64,000 nt of DNA, from positions 1,445,142 to 1,509,141 of the forward strand of contig OZ024785.1 of NCBI GenBank assembly GCA_964017065.1, read 5' to 3'. The stretch's first letter is position 1; each line of letters starts with the position of its first letter. Positions 9,912 through 20,832 of this stretch are shown in pieces. The stretch comes from Haliclona indistincta. Its lineage: Eukaryota; Porifera; Demospongiae; Haplosclerida; Chalinidae. The notes below the pieces were generated by a model. It was not told the origin of the DNA. It ran no database searches and saw only the letters and a list, made by a program, of their open reading frames with translations. A program made the position numbers and the translations under genes.

Positions 9912-12717
9912 GGTTGTTATGAACTATAGCAAGAGCAGTACCCAGTTAGCTGCTTTGCTGACTCAGGTACAGGAGCTTAAACAAGAGCTACAGGAGTCCA
10001 GATCAGGGAGACCAGTGGTCAGTGCCTCGGGCAGTGTGGTACCCCATGATCTCTCCTCAGAGGTCACTATGCTCAGAGCTGACAATGACAAGTGAGAAGC
10101 TAGCCTAGCTTGATAGCCCCTTCCCACACATCACAGCATGGAGGAGTTAGTAGTATGATAATACAGTTGTGTATCCTTTTCCTAAAACCCTTTCCTTGTG
10201 TAGCATTATGTGATGCCTCTTAGTATTACTGTGTATCAATAGGTTGAGGTTGCGTCTGAAGAAAATGGAACAGCTATTGGATGCTCAGTCAGAGAGACTG
10301 GCACGTTACCAGAATCAGAAAGATGTTCACGACATGAGCCATCATTCCACAGGCCAAGGTGAGTGGATGCTATGGGTAGGATTATGAGTTGTTGCTGTCT
10401 CCAGTAGAGGTTGGCTCTAGTGCACCTCCAATTCAGTCAGTGGTACAGCTGGAAACAGAGGAGCTCAGGTACTTTACTGAATTATAACAGCATCATTATA
10501 GCTGTATTTCAGATCACAGCTCATACTACATCAACAACAACAGCTCAGTACCTCACAGATCACTCACCAATGCCGACTACTCACCTCCTCACCTTCCTAT
10601 CCATCTTCCTCATCTCTAGCAGCAGAGTCTACTCACACCAGTTCATCAATTGCAGAACAAGATATTGGAAACGTGAGTGAAAAGTGCAAGACCAAAAGCA
10701 TAGTTAGTTGTCCCACATGTGTAGTTTATGGTGGTCTCTTCTCTCTCACAGTATTCTCAGCTCTCAGCTTGCAGCTCTCCTGAGAGAACAATGTGAGTGT
10801 GTAGCCAGCAATCCACAGTGTGTGGTACTGTCTCTACAGTAGCTATCCTGTGGGGGCGGGGCTCAATTCTGTCCCTGAAGACCATGATGATGATGATGAT
10901 GATGATACAGACACTGAGGTCAATGAGGTGAGTCAACTAAGCACTCACAGAGGTGTGTGAGTGTGTGTATTACAGGAAGAGGACGAGGATGAGATTGGTA
11001 CAACTGATGAGGAAGAGGAGGAGGAAGATGACACTGCCTCCATAACCACTAGTATTGATGAGCTAACATCAGGTGCAGCTCTACTAGTGGTCGTCTCTTT
11101 CTATCTTCTCCTTTCCTCTTGCAGAGATCAGCATCAAGCAGCAATTTATAAGAGAATACAGCAAGAAGATGGCAGTGCTACTACAGCAGATCAAGGGAAC
11201 AGAGTCAGAGAGAGACAGAGAGTTAGGTATGTAGTTGTGTCATTCAGTGCTAGTGTGTTTGTGATTTATTGTTTCATGTGTCTCTAGATCAGACTAGACC
11301 ATCTGAGGTAAGGAAGATCAAGTCCATATACGACCGACAGCTGAGGTGTAAAAGGAGGGAAATTAGGCCACTGGAAGAGAACATTGTAAATTGAAATTGG
11401 GCAACTGTTTAATTTTGCTTGCACTTCAGTACCTGGGTTCTTCCTAGGAACAAGAAGAGAGAGAACTGAGACAAATGAAGATCAAGTTGGAAGGGTTGGA
11501 AATGGAAATGGTGATCAGAAAGAAAATTGATGCAAAGAAGGAGAGGTATGACTATATCAGGCCTGTTCACTAGAATAATAACCTTCTCCAGAGAGTTGTC
11601 TAAGCTGAGGAAAGAGAATCGTAAGAAAGATCACCTCATTAAGTCATTGCAAGCAGATGTTCGGAAGAAAGAGATCATTTTGAGACGTAAACAAGATGAA
11701 GTGAGCAGCATAGCTAGTACATGCATGTTCTGATGAAGTGAGTACCATAGCTAGTACATGCATGTTCTGATGAAGTGAGTACCATAGCTAGTACATACAT
11801 GTTCTCAAAACATTACTGATGGCGAACTAATTCAAGACACACAGTTCAAAGTACATGTGTTGTGTTGTGTAGCTGAGACATCAAAGTGAGCCGGCCAATC
11901 AGGGCAATGATCCTGCTAAAAAGAAAAGGAAATCATGTCAGCTGTCATTGATGGGAGCCCAGAACAAATGGAGTGACATGCAAAAGACAGTGAGTGGTAG
12001 AAGATAGATTGACTAATGCTTGCTGTCTTTAGGTGAGAGAGATCATCTCCCGACGACATACTATGGAGCGTGAGATGGACAATTGGGTCGAGGTACAGCT
12101 GCAACAACTCATTACATGAACACTACTATATATACTGGGTTTAAAGTGTGACCTTGCAGAAAGTAGCCCAGAGTCGATCGCCGCTACGCGAACAGTTGCT
12201 GCCCATGGCCCCGCCCCCAGTGCTCTATGAAACGACGAGTGCGCTCTATGGCATTTAGAGCACTGGCGATGTCTTTGAATGTATGATATCATACTTTAAG
12301 TACCAGTTAGCACCGCGTGTCGTGTTCTACGGTGTATAGTTGCACTTGGGTCATATATGTCATGATGACAAATAGAACACTCACCTTTGGCTTGTGCTCT
12401 ATTTACATGTGCCGAAGGCAAGTGCTCATGCTCTATCAGTTGGTTGCACTGCCCTCTCACTTGCTGTTCTATATCTTTCTGTAGCTTGAAAGTGATACTC
12501 TTGAAACGACTGCCATTATACAAACATGCTCTACACATGAAGCAAAATACCTCCTTGAGCACTTAATAACTATGACCATTGACCAGGTATATTCATGATG
12601 TGATTCCTGCATGCAATACTTGTGTCTCTACATCAGGGGCTCAATGCTATGCAAAGAGATACAGAGGTTGAAAGTCTGCAGCTTAGATTGGCTACATTAG
12701 AGCAGCATGCTGAATAA
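9912..12717 (+). pseudogene. KIF21-like kinesin, stalk and tail only (duplicate copy 1)
   Basis: KIF21 (kinesin-4 family) proteins are microtubule motors that limit plus-end growth. This copy has no motor domain. It starts at 9912-10091 ([29 protein letters not shown]) and continues at 10243-10358 (RLRLKKMEQLLDAQSE), through an acidic exon (poly-Asp, then [15 protein letters not shown] around 11040) and coiled-coil exons ([38 protein letters not shown]). It then reads RREIISR-type helix exons near 12035, 12485-12586 (AKYLLEHLITMTIDQ) and 12637-12717 (GLNAMQRDTEVESLQ, stop TAA). Exon order and wording match KIF21 coiled coils. After the stop the frame stays open to about 12868 (Pro/Leu-rich). 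Promoter and motor are missing, so it is probably non-functional. Confidence 0.75.
11695..11808. repeat. Three tandem copies of a ~38-bp unit
   Basis: Copies of a segment containing GAAGTGAGTACCATAGCTAG and ACATGCATGTTCTGAT overlap the 3' end of a kinesin coiled-coil exon. Each unit therefore carries a copy of that exon's splice donor (GAA then GTGAG). Copy 2 has only one unit at the same place (31222). Confidence 0.8.
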
Positions 12718-14484
12718 TTAATAAAGATGAACAGCTCTCCACTTCTTCCCTCTCCACTTCTTCCTCCCTCTCCACTTCTTCCTCCCTCTCCACTGGGTCC
12801 TCTGGTTGTTCCTAGACTGATGCTTGACGAACCATCTGAACCTGCACCAGTTCCAAATGACAGTGATGCTACAGGTGTGTGACTGTTCCTAAGCCTCAGC
12901 TCTGTAGAATTTATATTAACAAATCATGAACTCAGTGACAATTTTGTGTGTAAATAATCAATGATTTTTAACAGTAACTTCAACATTATTATTAATTTTA
13001 TGATCAAAACCAACCTGACTTATTATAATTCAACTTCTATCTCTTGAAATATGGGGCAAATGTTGCATGCTGCATGACGGGAGCGGGCAGTGATAACTGG
13101 TGGTGTGTGTCAAGCAAGAGTCATGACCAGATATCCATAGTAGCTAGTGAAACTAGTATTGTTGTTATGATACAATGATACAAAGATGAATTATCATTGC
13201 CGATAGGCAATGATATGTAGGGATGACCACGAATTAAGATGGCGGCTACTCATGTGTGAAAATTAGTTTTCGCACATATCTCTTTTGTTATACGTTTCTA
13301 CTGCATTTTAACTATCTTTGAGGGAATCTGAAGTGTAAGCGCTTGTAGGAAGTCCATGAAAGTCGCCGGGATTGCTTGCTCGACGACGAAAATCAAGATG
13401 GCGACTCTCAGGGAGCACGTTGCAGATCTTCGCTGTTTTAGCGTTTATCGACATTCCAGACATCTAGGATTGATCAGGCGATTGTTCTGAGCATGGAAAT
13501 ACCTTTGGCGAAGCTGGCAAACGTTTCTAAACAGGTAAAACAAAATCGCCGCCCACGCGAATTGTTCATCTTCTTTCTTCTTCTTCTTCTTCTTCTTCTT
13601 CTTCTTCTTTTGACAAGCCTAGCGCTGTCCTGAGTGAACGAATCACTATCAAACCTGCACCATCGCACGTGTATATATCTGGGGTAGTGCACTTAGTGCT
13701 TAGATAGCCATCAAACACTACCAGAAGCGAGTAATCCTTGAAAAACATGGTTTTTGGACCGTTTTGGGCTGTTAGAGCGACTCCATTAATTAACCCTCTT
13801 GTCGCTGCTGATCATTGACTCCGCCCACATCAGTTTTGAAAGTGAGCTCTCGCATTCTCTCTGCTCTGGGCGCTTCAGCGCGCAAGCTAGAGCCTAGAGG
13901 TATGAACAAGCAGTATACTATACCCTGAGTAACACTGATCTGTCTATGCTGTCGTTATGACCCACGGCAGGCGCGAACCGGACGACGGTGATGCTACCCG
14001 ATCTACTGACGGGCATCTAGGCTAGGTTTCTTACACTACGTGGCGTGAGCTGTACCTATAGGACCTCTGTGCTGTTGACAACTGGACTTTGGTCATTGTA
14101 AATGGCTAGAAGCCTCTGTGATCGTGATATCGACATCAACAAGGCTCTACTAGGCGTGTCTACTCACGAATCCTTAGGCTATCCCGGCGGACTAGTCTTC
14201 CAGCCATGATCACCATAGTGTTCCACTGAGTTGTCAGCGTTAGTCTCTTCTTCATCCATTACAGTGCTAGGAAATGTCATGTTGTCAACTCAACCTCGAT
14301 CTCTAACCTTTCGTGATTGCCGATAATAACATTCCATGTTCCTTGACTCTCTGACTATAGAGGCTATGCACCTTCTCATCTACTAGCTAGTAACTGCTGC
14401 TCACAGAGTTGTAAAAATGAAATAACAGCTAGCATAGAATACAGCTGATAATTTAAAACTGATAGTGATCAAAAAAGTAACAGG

Positions 14485-15152
14485 AACAAGTAAAGTAAAA
14501 AAGTTTTAATAAAAAAAACTAAAAAGTGTAGGGATGACTCTTGCAAAAGTAAAGGAACAAGATGGGATAATGCTTGCAAAAGTAATAGAACAAGATGGGA
14601 TGATGCTTGCAAAAGTAAAGGAACAAGATGGGATGATGCTTGCAAAAGTAAAGGAACAAGATGGAATAATAATGCTTGCAAATGTAAAAGTCCCAAGTAT
14701 CCCTACATCAGCGGCTTGAAGGAGGACGCAGTCCGATGAAGTAATTGACGGTTGTAAATAAATATAGAGGTATCTGTTTTTAGGAGGACGCAGTCCGATG
14801 AAGTAGTTGACAGTTGTAAATAAGCTGCAGGTTGCTGTATTTGGAGGACGCAGTCCGATGAAGTAAATGACGGTTGTAAAGGTGTAGGAAGAGGATTCCG
14901 CATCAATTTTGTCAGTTGCACGTCATCGCAGCAAGCCGCTGATGTAGGGATACTTGGGACTTTTACATTTGCAAGCATTATTATTCCATCTTGTTCCTTT
15001 ACTTTTGCAAGCATCATCCCATCTTGTTCCTTTACTTTTGCAAGCATCATCCCATCTTGTTCTATTACTTTTGCAAGCATTATCCCATCTTGTTCCTTTA
15101 CTTTTGCAAGAGTCATCCCTACACTTTTTAGTTTTTTTTATTAAAACTTTTT
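14485..15152. repeat. Long perfect inverted repeat with internal 30-bp tandem repeats
   Basis: The arms 14490-14718 and 14932-15147 are reverse complements without a visible mismatch. Each arm holds about five copies of a ~30-bp unit (core ATGCTTGCAAAAGTAAAG plus GAACAAGATGGG). Each arm is bordered on both sides by the TGTAGGG terminal motif. Drosophila FB elements have long terminal repeats of this style. Open frames seen on both strands here are mirror images of the arms, not genes. Confidence 0.9.
14719..14931. repeat. Three spaced copies of a ~40-bp motif in the foldback loop
   Basis: GGAGGACGCAGTCCGATGAA occurs at about 14720, 14784 and 14841, each followed by a TGACxGTTGTAAA tail and separated by unlike spacers of about 20 bp. 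Each copy can form the small hairpin GGAC-GCA-GTCC. Confidence 0.8.
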
Positions 15153-15344
15153 TTAATAGTTGAAGTGTATCAGTATTGCTAACAGTATACTAGTACTGCA
15201 TCTAACAACACTACATCAGTACAGCTGGACCTGTAGCTACTGAACAAGGAGGAGGAAGACAATCTTTGCTTCAATGGTGTCTTTGCGAGGAGTTTCCACT
15301 AAGTATCCATCTCTACCCCTACCGTCTTTTTAATTTTCTTTGAA

Positions 15345-15725
15345 CAATAAAGGAACTTGTAATCTTTGAATAGCTGAAGAGTGGCTTCCTAAACCATCAG
15401 TAGGTGAGGAAATGATCAGCAGCATTGACCCACCTCATCAGTTTCAGTTGGGATTGGGAACCTACAGATGACATCAGTAGCAATGATCACACCAGGCACT
15501 CTATCATTGCCATAATAAACATTTCTGAATACACTCAACAATTGTTGAATACATGAATACACTAGTAACCACCTTCTCTGAGAAAATCTAGCACGTGAGT
15601 GAAGTATGTCACTCTGTACTCTGATCCCTCTTCATGTCTCTTAGCACTGGATTAGAGCCCAACTGAACAGGGACATGTAGGAATGAGAGTGAGAGAGGAT
15701 TTCCGACATCTTCTACAATATAGAC
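15345..15725 (-). pseudogene. CDKAL1-like tRNA methylthiotransferase fragment, copy 1
   Basis: CDKAL1 adds a methylthio group to t6A37 of tRNA-Lys (radical SAM, MiaB family). On the minus strand one exon reads FLHVPVQLGSNPVLRDMK, then, after a one-base frame slip, GSEYRV and [10 protein letters not shown]. The next reads VPGVIIATDVICRFP and TETDEVG. A decayed third reads EATLQLFKDYKF. These match the central radical-SAM region (VPVQSGSD, ATDIICGFPxET, KFPSLF). Invariant positions are altered here (QLGSN for QSGSD), and the frame slip is shared with copy 2 at 34.1-34.4 kb. No catalytic Cys cluster or TRAM domain is present. Clear relic. Confidence 0.7.
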
Positions 15726-15729
15726 ACAA

Positions 15730-16889
15730 CACACCAACTAAGAGTAAAATCTATGAAACCTGTAAGCCAAACAGATATTCACTGTGATGATTCATAGCTA
15801 CAATATGCACTGAACTAAACTGTGAGATTATAGTATACATGTGTAATCAGGGAGGGGTGGATTGGGCGCTCTTGTTGTTCTCTCTTAATTCAGTCATGCA
15901 ATACCAGAACAGTTCTTAGTGTCTATTACTGTCTCACCATCCCATTTTTCATTGAAGCGTGGTTCACCACCTTTTAACAATATTATTTTTAATGAAACCG
16001 GCCTCGGCATGCGCACATTGCTCTGGTATATGCATGCACCAACTGGTGTAGCAGTGAGCTATCTACCAATATCTCTATCATAGGCTCCTGTGTCCTAACA
16101 TGTGATCTACAGCTCAACCACACCCTCTATATTAACAAGAGGTACTACTGCAGTGATCATAATTTTGAATCTGATCTAGACTTGATATACAACTGCAAAT
16201 TACATTATTTAACATGTGACTCCACTGGAATAATAGTGCAAGCGCATTAGAGGACGATTCTGATGTTTAGCTAGTCAGCCAGTTAGCTAGCTGTCAGCAC
16301 AGCTGCTGCAGCTGTGAAGCACTGGCTCCTTGTATAAACCTTCCTGACCCCGTCCTCACTCTTAGATCTTCAGATGCAGAGCCCGCGTGTTGCCGGGCAA
16401 CTCTACAACGTCATAATTATGATGTCACGTAATTATTAGACCACTAGTGTAAACACAGGAAGTCAGATAGTCAGATAGTAATTAGTGCTGCATGATTATC
16501 CACAGGTGTAGTAACAGCTGTACTGTTTACTCTACTAATCTTCTCAATTCTTTCTAAGCTCTTATCTCGACAATAATGCATCACTAATATACACATGTGG
16601 AGCTGACTACTGCATAATACTGTATACTCATGCAAGCCCATATCATGATATATCATGTATGCTAGCTAGCTAGCTCCTGATCGAGCCTCAGACTTGCATA
16701 GCGTAATGTTCTTATAAGATGCATTATGTTGGGTAGAGTTTTAAAATTATAAAATAATTTGTTAATTATTAATGACTATGAGATACATGGTAGTCATTAG
16801 CTAAACATACCAATTCTAGGACAATATACAACCTCAGGTCCCATTGTCCCAATCAAATCCATACATCGAACCGCATCGAACTGCACAGA
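15730..16889. other. Duplicated non-coding stretch
   Basis: Colinear with 35070-36013 up to about 16605, then unique AT-rich sequence. No gene recognised. It contains CAACGTCATAATTATGATG and GTTGCCGGGCAAC palindromic motifs that are also kept in copy 2. Confidence 0.4.
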
Positions 16890-18336
16890 ATGAAGCTCTT
16901 TGCAGTGGTGTTCTCACTACATGATATCTCACACAGCAAATATTCTACAACTTTGTGGGATGACTGCTGTGTAGACAGTATTGCTAACCAAACCTGGAAT
17001 GATGCTCTTGACGAAGAGGATCTAGATGATGTCCGATCATCAAGTGATGCTGCTACAGATCACTGCGATATCAACCCAGAGTTAATTTGTAATGTGCAAC
17101 TTCTAGTTGGAAGATTGATAGAAAACGCTGACCTACTCCTGGGTAAGAAAACCAGAAATAGTAAATATAATGTGTGAATAATAATAATCATTACTTTATA
17201 TAGGCAATTTCAAACCTTGCGGAGTGTTGGATGGGGATGCGTGCCAAGTTAATTTGATGGAAGAAAGTTAGAAAACAGTACAATAGGAGCCAACGAGGAT
17301 CATGGGAGGGCAGATGCGCAGGACCAGGTTTACGGCATAATCTTGGGCCCGAGTGGGGAGCTGTTGTGTGGAAGCAAGTGACAGGAATGACCCCAATCCA
17401 GTGCTAAAGGATCCTACAGTAAAGCACTCGAGACAAGTTGCAGCGGATGTAAAGAGAAAGAGAAAGGAAGTGAGATATGGCAAGTCCAATGATCACCCCG
17501 TCAAAGCAAGTAGAGATTACGCCAGACATGATGGAGGCCTAGATGTTCGTGATGTTCCAGCTGCATTCTTAGAGGATATGATGGTTGATTACTACAGAGC
17601 TCATATATCAGTTTCAACAGAAAAGCGTCTTGAGATCAAGGGAACAACTAAGTCACAAGCAGCAGACGAGTTGGCATCCAACAGATGGAAAGCAGAGAGG
17701 AGAAAGAGAGTTACTGCGTCGAAGTGTGGCCAGATTGCTAAGCGGCGGAGTACAAACCATGCAAGGTTACCAATCTTGTGAAGTCTCTGCTATACCAGAC
17801 ATTCCGAGGAAACACAGCCACACAATGGGGAATTGATCAAGAGCCGGATATAGAGCATGCATATCTGCAACAAAAAGGCTTGGTCTTGACTAAAATCACT
17901 GTTGTCAAGAGTGGATTTGTTATCCTTCTCACCACTGGCTTGAAGCTAGTCCTGATGGCATTGTCAATGATCCAGCATCAGTTGATCTAAATGGAATTGT
18001 TGAGTACAAGAATCTTTATTCTGTGCGAATGATTTCTTTAGAAGAAGCTGCAGCTACTGTACCAAGAAAAAGGCTGACTTCTGCTTGGCTGAGAAGAACG
18101 GATATCTCCATCTCAAACGCACTCATGCGTACTTTTATCAAATCCAAGCCACCATGTACTGCACTGGACGTCGGTGGTGCGATTTTGTAGTGCGTACGAC
18201 TGCTAGTCTTCATGTAGAGAGAGTGTCTATTGACGAAGAATTCTGGAAGAGTGCAATGCTACGCCTTCGTCAATTCTTTTTCACTGCAATCCTTCCTGAA
18301 CTAGCGGCTCCAGTCGAATTCACAATGGAAGGATAA
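16890..18336 (+). pseudogene. YqaJ-like nuclease ORF from a DNA transposon, frame-disrupted
   Basis: The pieces read in several frames: NRWKAERRKRVTASKCGQIA (around 17680-17740), SLLYQTFRGNTATQWGIDQE (17781 on), ASPDGIVNDP, GIVEYKNLYS, HAYFYQIQATMYCTGRRW and CDFVVRT, ending at TAA 18336. This is the YqaJ/lambda-exonuclease core (R-x-R-x-T-A-S, G-x-x-x-E, SPDG-(D/E)-x-K, Q-x-Q). It keeps the acidic residues expected to bind Mg2+. In eukaryotes such nucleases occur mainly in ISL2EU-type DNA transposons and related elements. At least two frame shifts separate the parts. An acidic N-terminal exon-like stretch (DALDEEDLDDVRSSSDAA, 16990 on) precedes. It could have supplied the nuclease for hairpin-ended elements in this window, which is inference. 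Confidence 0.75.
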
Positions 18337-18392
18337 GAGAACCTTCCCAGGTAAAAATAACATACATGTATAACTAGGTATACTTACAGCAT

Positions 18393-18736
18393 GAATTTGC
18401 CTCGCGCAGTGATGAGACCAATAGGCATATTACCTATAATTAACTCTTCTACACCTGCGCTTTCTCTCCCGTGCCAAAGCCCTGGATCTTGCTAAAGCAT
18501 CGGCGGTAGTGCTGACGAGTGAGTCTGACGAATCGCTGTCTCTGGGCAAATCGCTGTCGTCCATTTTAATGGATGGTTATTAAAGAACGTAGTGTTTATG
18601 AAAGAACGTCAAGTAGACCCCGAGACCCCGCGGGTTCCAAAACGTGACATATATATATATATACATACAAACATACAATTTCGAAACTGTACTACGCGAT
18701 CAAATGCCTCGCGCTAAGGCGCTCGGCAATAATTTT
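18393..18736. mobile_element. Non-autonomous hairpin-ended element (same family as 3.6-4.2 kb, reversed)
   Basis: It starts ATGAATTTGCCTCGCGC and ends GCGCTAAGGCGCTCGGCAAT, the reverse of the 3619-4163 element ends. No coding capacity. It lies between the YqaJ ORF and the PARP duplicate. Confidence 0.5.
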
Positions 18737-18943
18737 ATTATGTTGCACATAATTATTTTACATATGTATATATATGGAGTGCAAAATGACCAGAAAAAAT
18801 CATAAATCGTATATATGTTACATATACAACATATATGTACATAGCTTTGACATAGAATACAAAATGTATTAGAGGCTTTAGATAACAGTGCAAAATGACC
18901 AGAAAAAAACATAGTTCTACATAATAGGTTACATACATATGTA

Positions 18944-19983
18944 TAAACTACTCACACACACTATAGCGATATAGCTGTCACTTGCTAACTGGTCTACTTA
19001 GCTATCTTGAATTGTATCAGGTATTTTGGGTAGGCCTGAGAGTCTCTCATAGCCACAAATATGGTAGGGCTACTGGTATTGTCCACGAGTGTGTCATACG
19101 CAATGTCTTTGCCTGGTATCTTAGGTGCTACCTTCATAGATGAAGCTCCTTTAGTGTACTGGGATACTAGCAGTGAGCACACCAGTATATACTTTTCACC
19201 ATTGGAGTCAGGAGCAGAGTATTTGTTCTGTGCTGAGTAATCACTGTTGCGAGCAAAATAAACACCTTTACCTAAGTAAGCAGCTGCAAAGAGACATGAT
19301 CATTGAATAGCTCAACAATTATTAACAACAGTTAATTCTTACCATTTGCCTCAGAAGAAAAGATCCTGTTAAACCCTGTTTGACAGATTAGATCTAGGCT
19401 ATCCTTCTTAGTGCCGTGAAATAGCATTTCTTCCTTCACATCTGCTCCAGTGGTTTGACGCCATATTTTCTTGAGAGCCTCGTACTGCATATATTCACCA
19501 GGATTTTGAATTCGTTGAACCCTAGAGATGGTAACCTTGTCCTTATTCCTTCCAAGTGTCTGCTTAAAATGTTGTGTAGCATCATCGTACTCAGTTGTTC
19601 CTTCTTTCACTTCGATATAAGCACATACTTTGGGATTCCCTTTGTCATCTCTTGGTTGAGCTGTCCAAGAAGATGGAAGTGCTAGAATTGTTGATAATTC
19701 TTCATGCATTGTCGCACTAAACTCACTTGGAGTAGCTTTCTTTTCTCGCTTTACAACTCGTGTAATGCCTGCATTGTCAGTCTCAGTCATATTGCTGCCC
19801 TGGATACTAATGACAACTGGTATATCATCAATAACTGTCTCTACAGACGGCAGTTTCTTCTGATATGCCTTTTCTAGTTGAAAGGAGACTTCTGGCGAGT
19901 ATAAAGAACGAGCACCATCATTTTCAATGTAAATCCATTCATATATTAGAAGTTCTGTAGTTACTGTACAAAGATTCAGCAAC
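18944..19983 (-). pseudogene. Duplicated 3' end of the macroPARP gene (WWE and ART domain)
   Basis: Close copy of 46520-47580, introns included. Exon 19343-19983 encodes the WWE region (YEWIYIENDG, YSPEVSFQLEKAYQKK, VVISIQGSNM) and the start of the catalytic domain (MLFHGTKKDSLDLICQTGFN). Exon 18994-19283 encodes GVYFARNSDYSAQNKYS and ends KYLIQFKIAK. The His (HGT) and Tyr (VYFA) of the ART triad are kept, and both exons remain open. The N-terminal RRM, KH and macro modules are absent. The copy stops abruptly at 19983, where a dispersed repeat begins, so it lacks a promoter of its own. It has lost a ~30-bp segment present in the parent near 47280. Confidence 0.85.
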
Positions 19984-20600
19984 TTATTTAGAATATAACC
20001 GCGAATATAATATCTAAGCCATGCAAGTAGATTTAAGGCATTAATCTATTGGTCGAGCACCGGTATCTATAAGCCGTAAGCAAAAGAAACGCACCAGTTC
20101 TCTCAAGTTCTCGTTCATGGCATGGCTTCCAGAGAGTTAGTCGTAAGCGACCACTCCACGACTGGGCGTACGACATCGACGAACTGCTATTGACGGCCAT
20201 TGATGAGTACGAGAGTAATTCTGCCTCAGTCAGGGCTCAGTGCCGGATCAACTTAAATATTCGCCACCTCGTTAATTGTGTGCGTAATTGACACTTAGCA
20301 AGGGCCGAAGGCCCGGTTTAGGACGACCCTCCCGACGATCCTTAGGCTTACCAAGGGCCGAAGGCCCGGGTTAGGACGACCCTCCCGACTTTTCGCAGTT
20401 AGCGGCGAAGGTTTTTAGGGTCTTGGGTTTAGGAGTTCGTGAATATAATTAACGAGGTGACGAATATTTAGGTTGATCCCTCAGTGCCTCAGTAGACTCC
20501 GCTGCAGCATGCATCATGTGAACTAGCTACTCCGCCCCCTACCCAACCTCTACCAGCAACGTCCCCGTACCGTTTCGTCCCATATACATGTACGTTGTCA
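19984..20600. mobile_element. Dispersed repeat, second copy at 57.54-57.88 kb
   Basis: From TTTAGAATATAACCGCGAAT onward the sequence matches 57553-57880 (shared stretches such as GGTCGAGCACCGGTATCTA and CGACATCGACGAACTGCTAT). The copy is interrupted by a hAT-like MITE at 20231-20485. No coding function is evident, although short stretches look like an old exon. Confidence 0.65.
20231..20485. mobile_element. hAT-like MITE with 8-bp target duplication
   Basis: Flanked by GCCTCAGT at 20223-20230 and 20486-20493. The uninterrupted site is seen at about 57775. The ends are related inverted repeats containing GGATCAACTTAAATATTCG and CGAATATTTAGGTTGATCC. Inside are two direct copies of AGGGCCGAAGGCCCGG followed by TTAGGACGACCCTCCC. 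Confidence 0.85.
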
Positions 20601-20832
20601 TCCAGCTCCAGCATATAGATTTGTCATCCGCCTCCTCGCACAGGCCGGAAATACCTCTTCGCACAGGCCGGAAATAGCCAGTAGAGTAAATTATCTATAT
20701 TCGGTCAACATGTATATTCGTACGTTTGTCGTTATTGCCAGCAAAACCAACGCAGCTAAGACGGTGTCTAACTATAGCCACTTGCATGTGTAGAAGACAC
20801 AGCAAACCGCTAGCTCCAGCGTCCTTCCTGAA

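Larger units (their letters stand above)
13194..15152 (+). mobile_element. Hairpin-plus-foldback DNA transposon, element A (non-autonomous)
   Basis: Flanked by TTA (13191-13193 and 15153-15155). It begins with a perfect stem-loop (13193-13214: ATCATTGCC, loop GATA, GGCAATGAT), then TGTAGGGATGAC at 13216-13227. The exact inverse GTCATCCCTACA lies at 15112-15123. The middle holds an AAGATGGCGGCTACTC tract, a (TTC)n run and GC-richer DNA without a credible gene. The right third is a large foldback (14485-15152). Copy 2 of the segmental duplication lacks all of it (about 33866), which confirms the insertion limits. Element B at 42025-43210 has the same architecture. A 3-bp TWA-type target duplication suggests the PIF/Harbinger or ISL2EU group. 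Confidence 0.75.
9905..16605 (+). repeat. Segmental duplication, copy 1
   Basis: Colinear with 28760-36013 in direct orientation. Shared blocks are the kinesin stalk exons (9912-11740 against 28767-31250), 13020-13190 against 33715-33866, 15155-15720 against 33868-34442, and 15711-16605 against 35070-36013. Identity by eye is about 85-95% within blocks. Copy 1 carries the hairpin/foldback transposon at 13194-15152. Copy 2 instead carries satellites and a hairpin MITE. Confidence 0.85.

Noticed and set aside
13474..13748. Minus-strand frames with poly-Arg or poly-Glu
   Set aside because: Translation of a (TTC)n microsatellite inside element A.
14719..14931. Hammerhead-like ribozyme motif (GTCCGATGAAGT)
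   Set aside because: The core lacks the CTGANGA and GAAA elements and the three-stem layout. Only a small hairpin is supported.
14534..15116. Matching open frames on opposite strands (LAKVKEQDG repeats)
   Set aside because: They are the two arms of a perfect inverted repeat in a transposon. No start context or domain.
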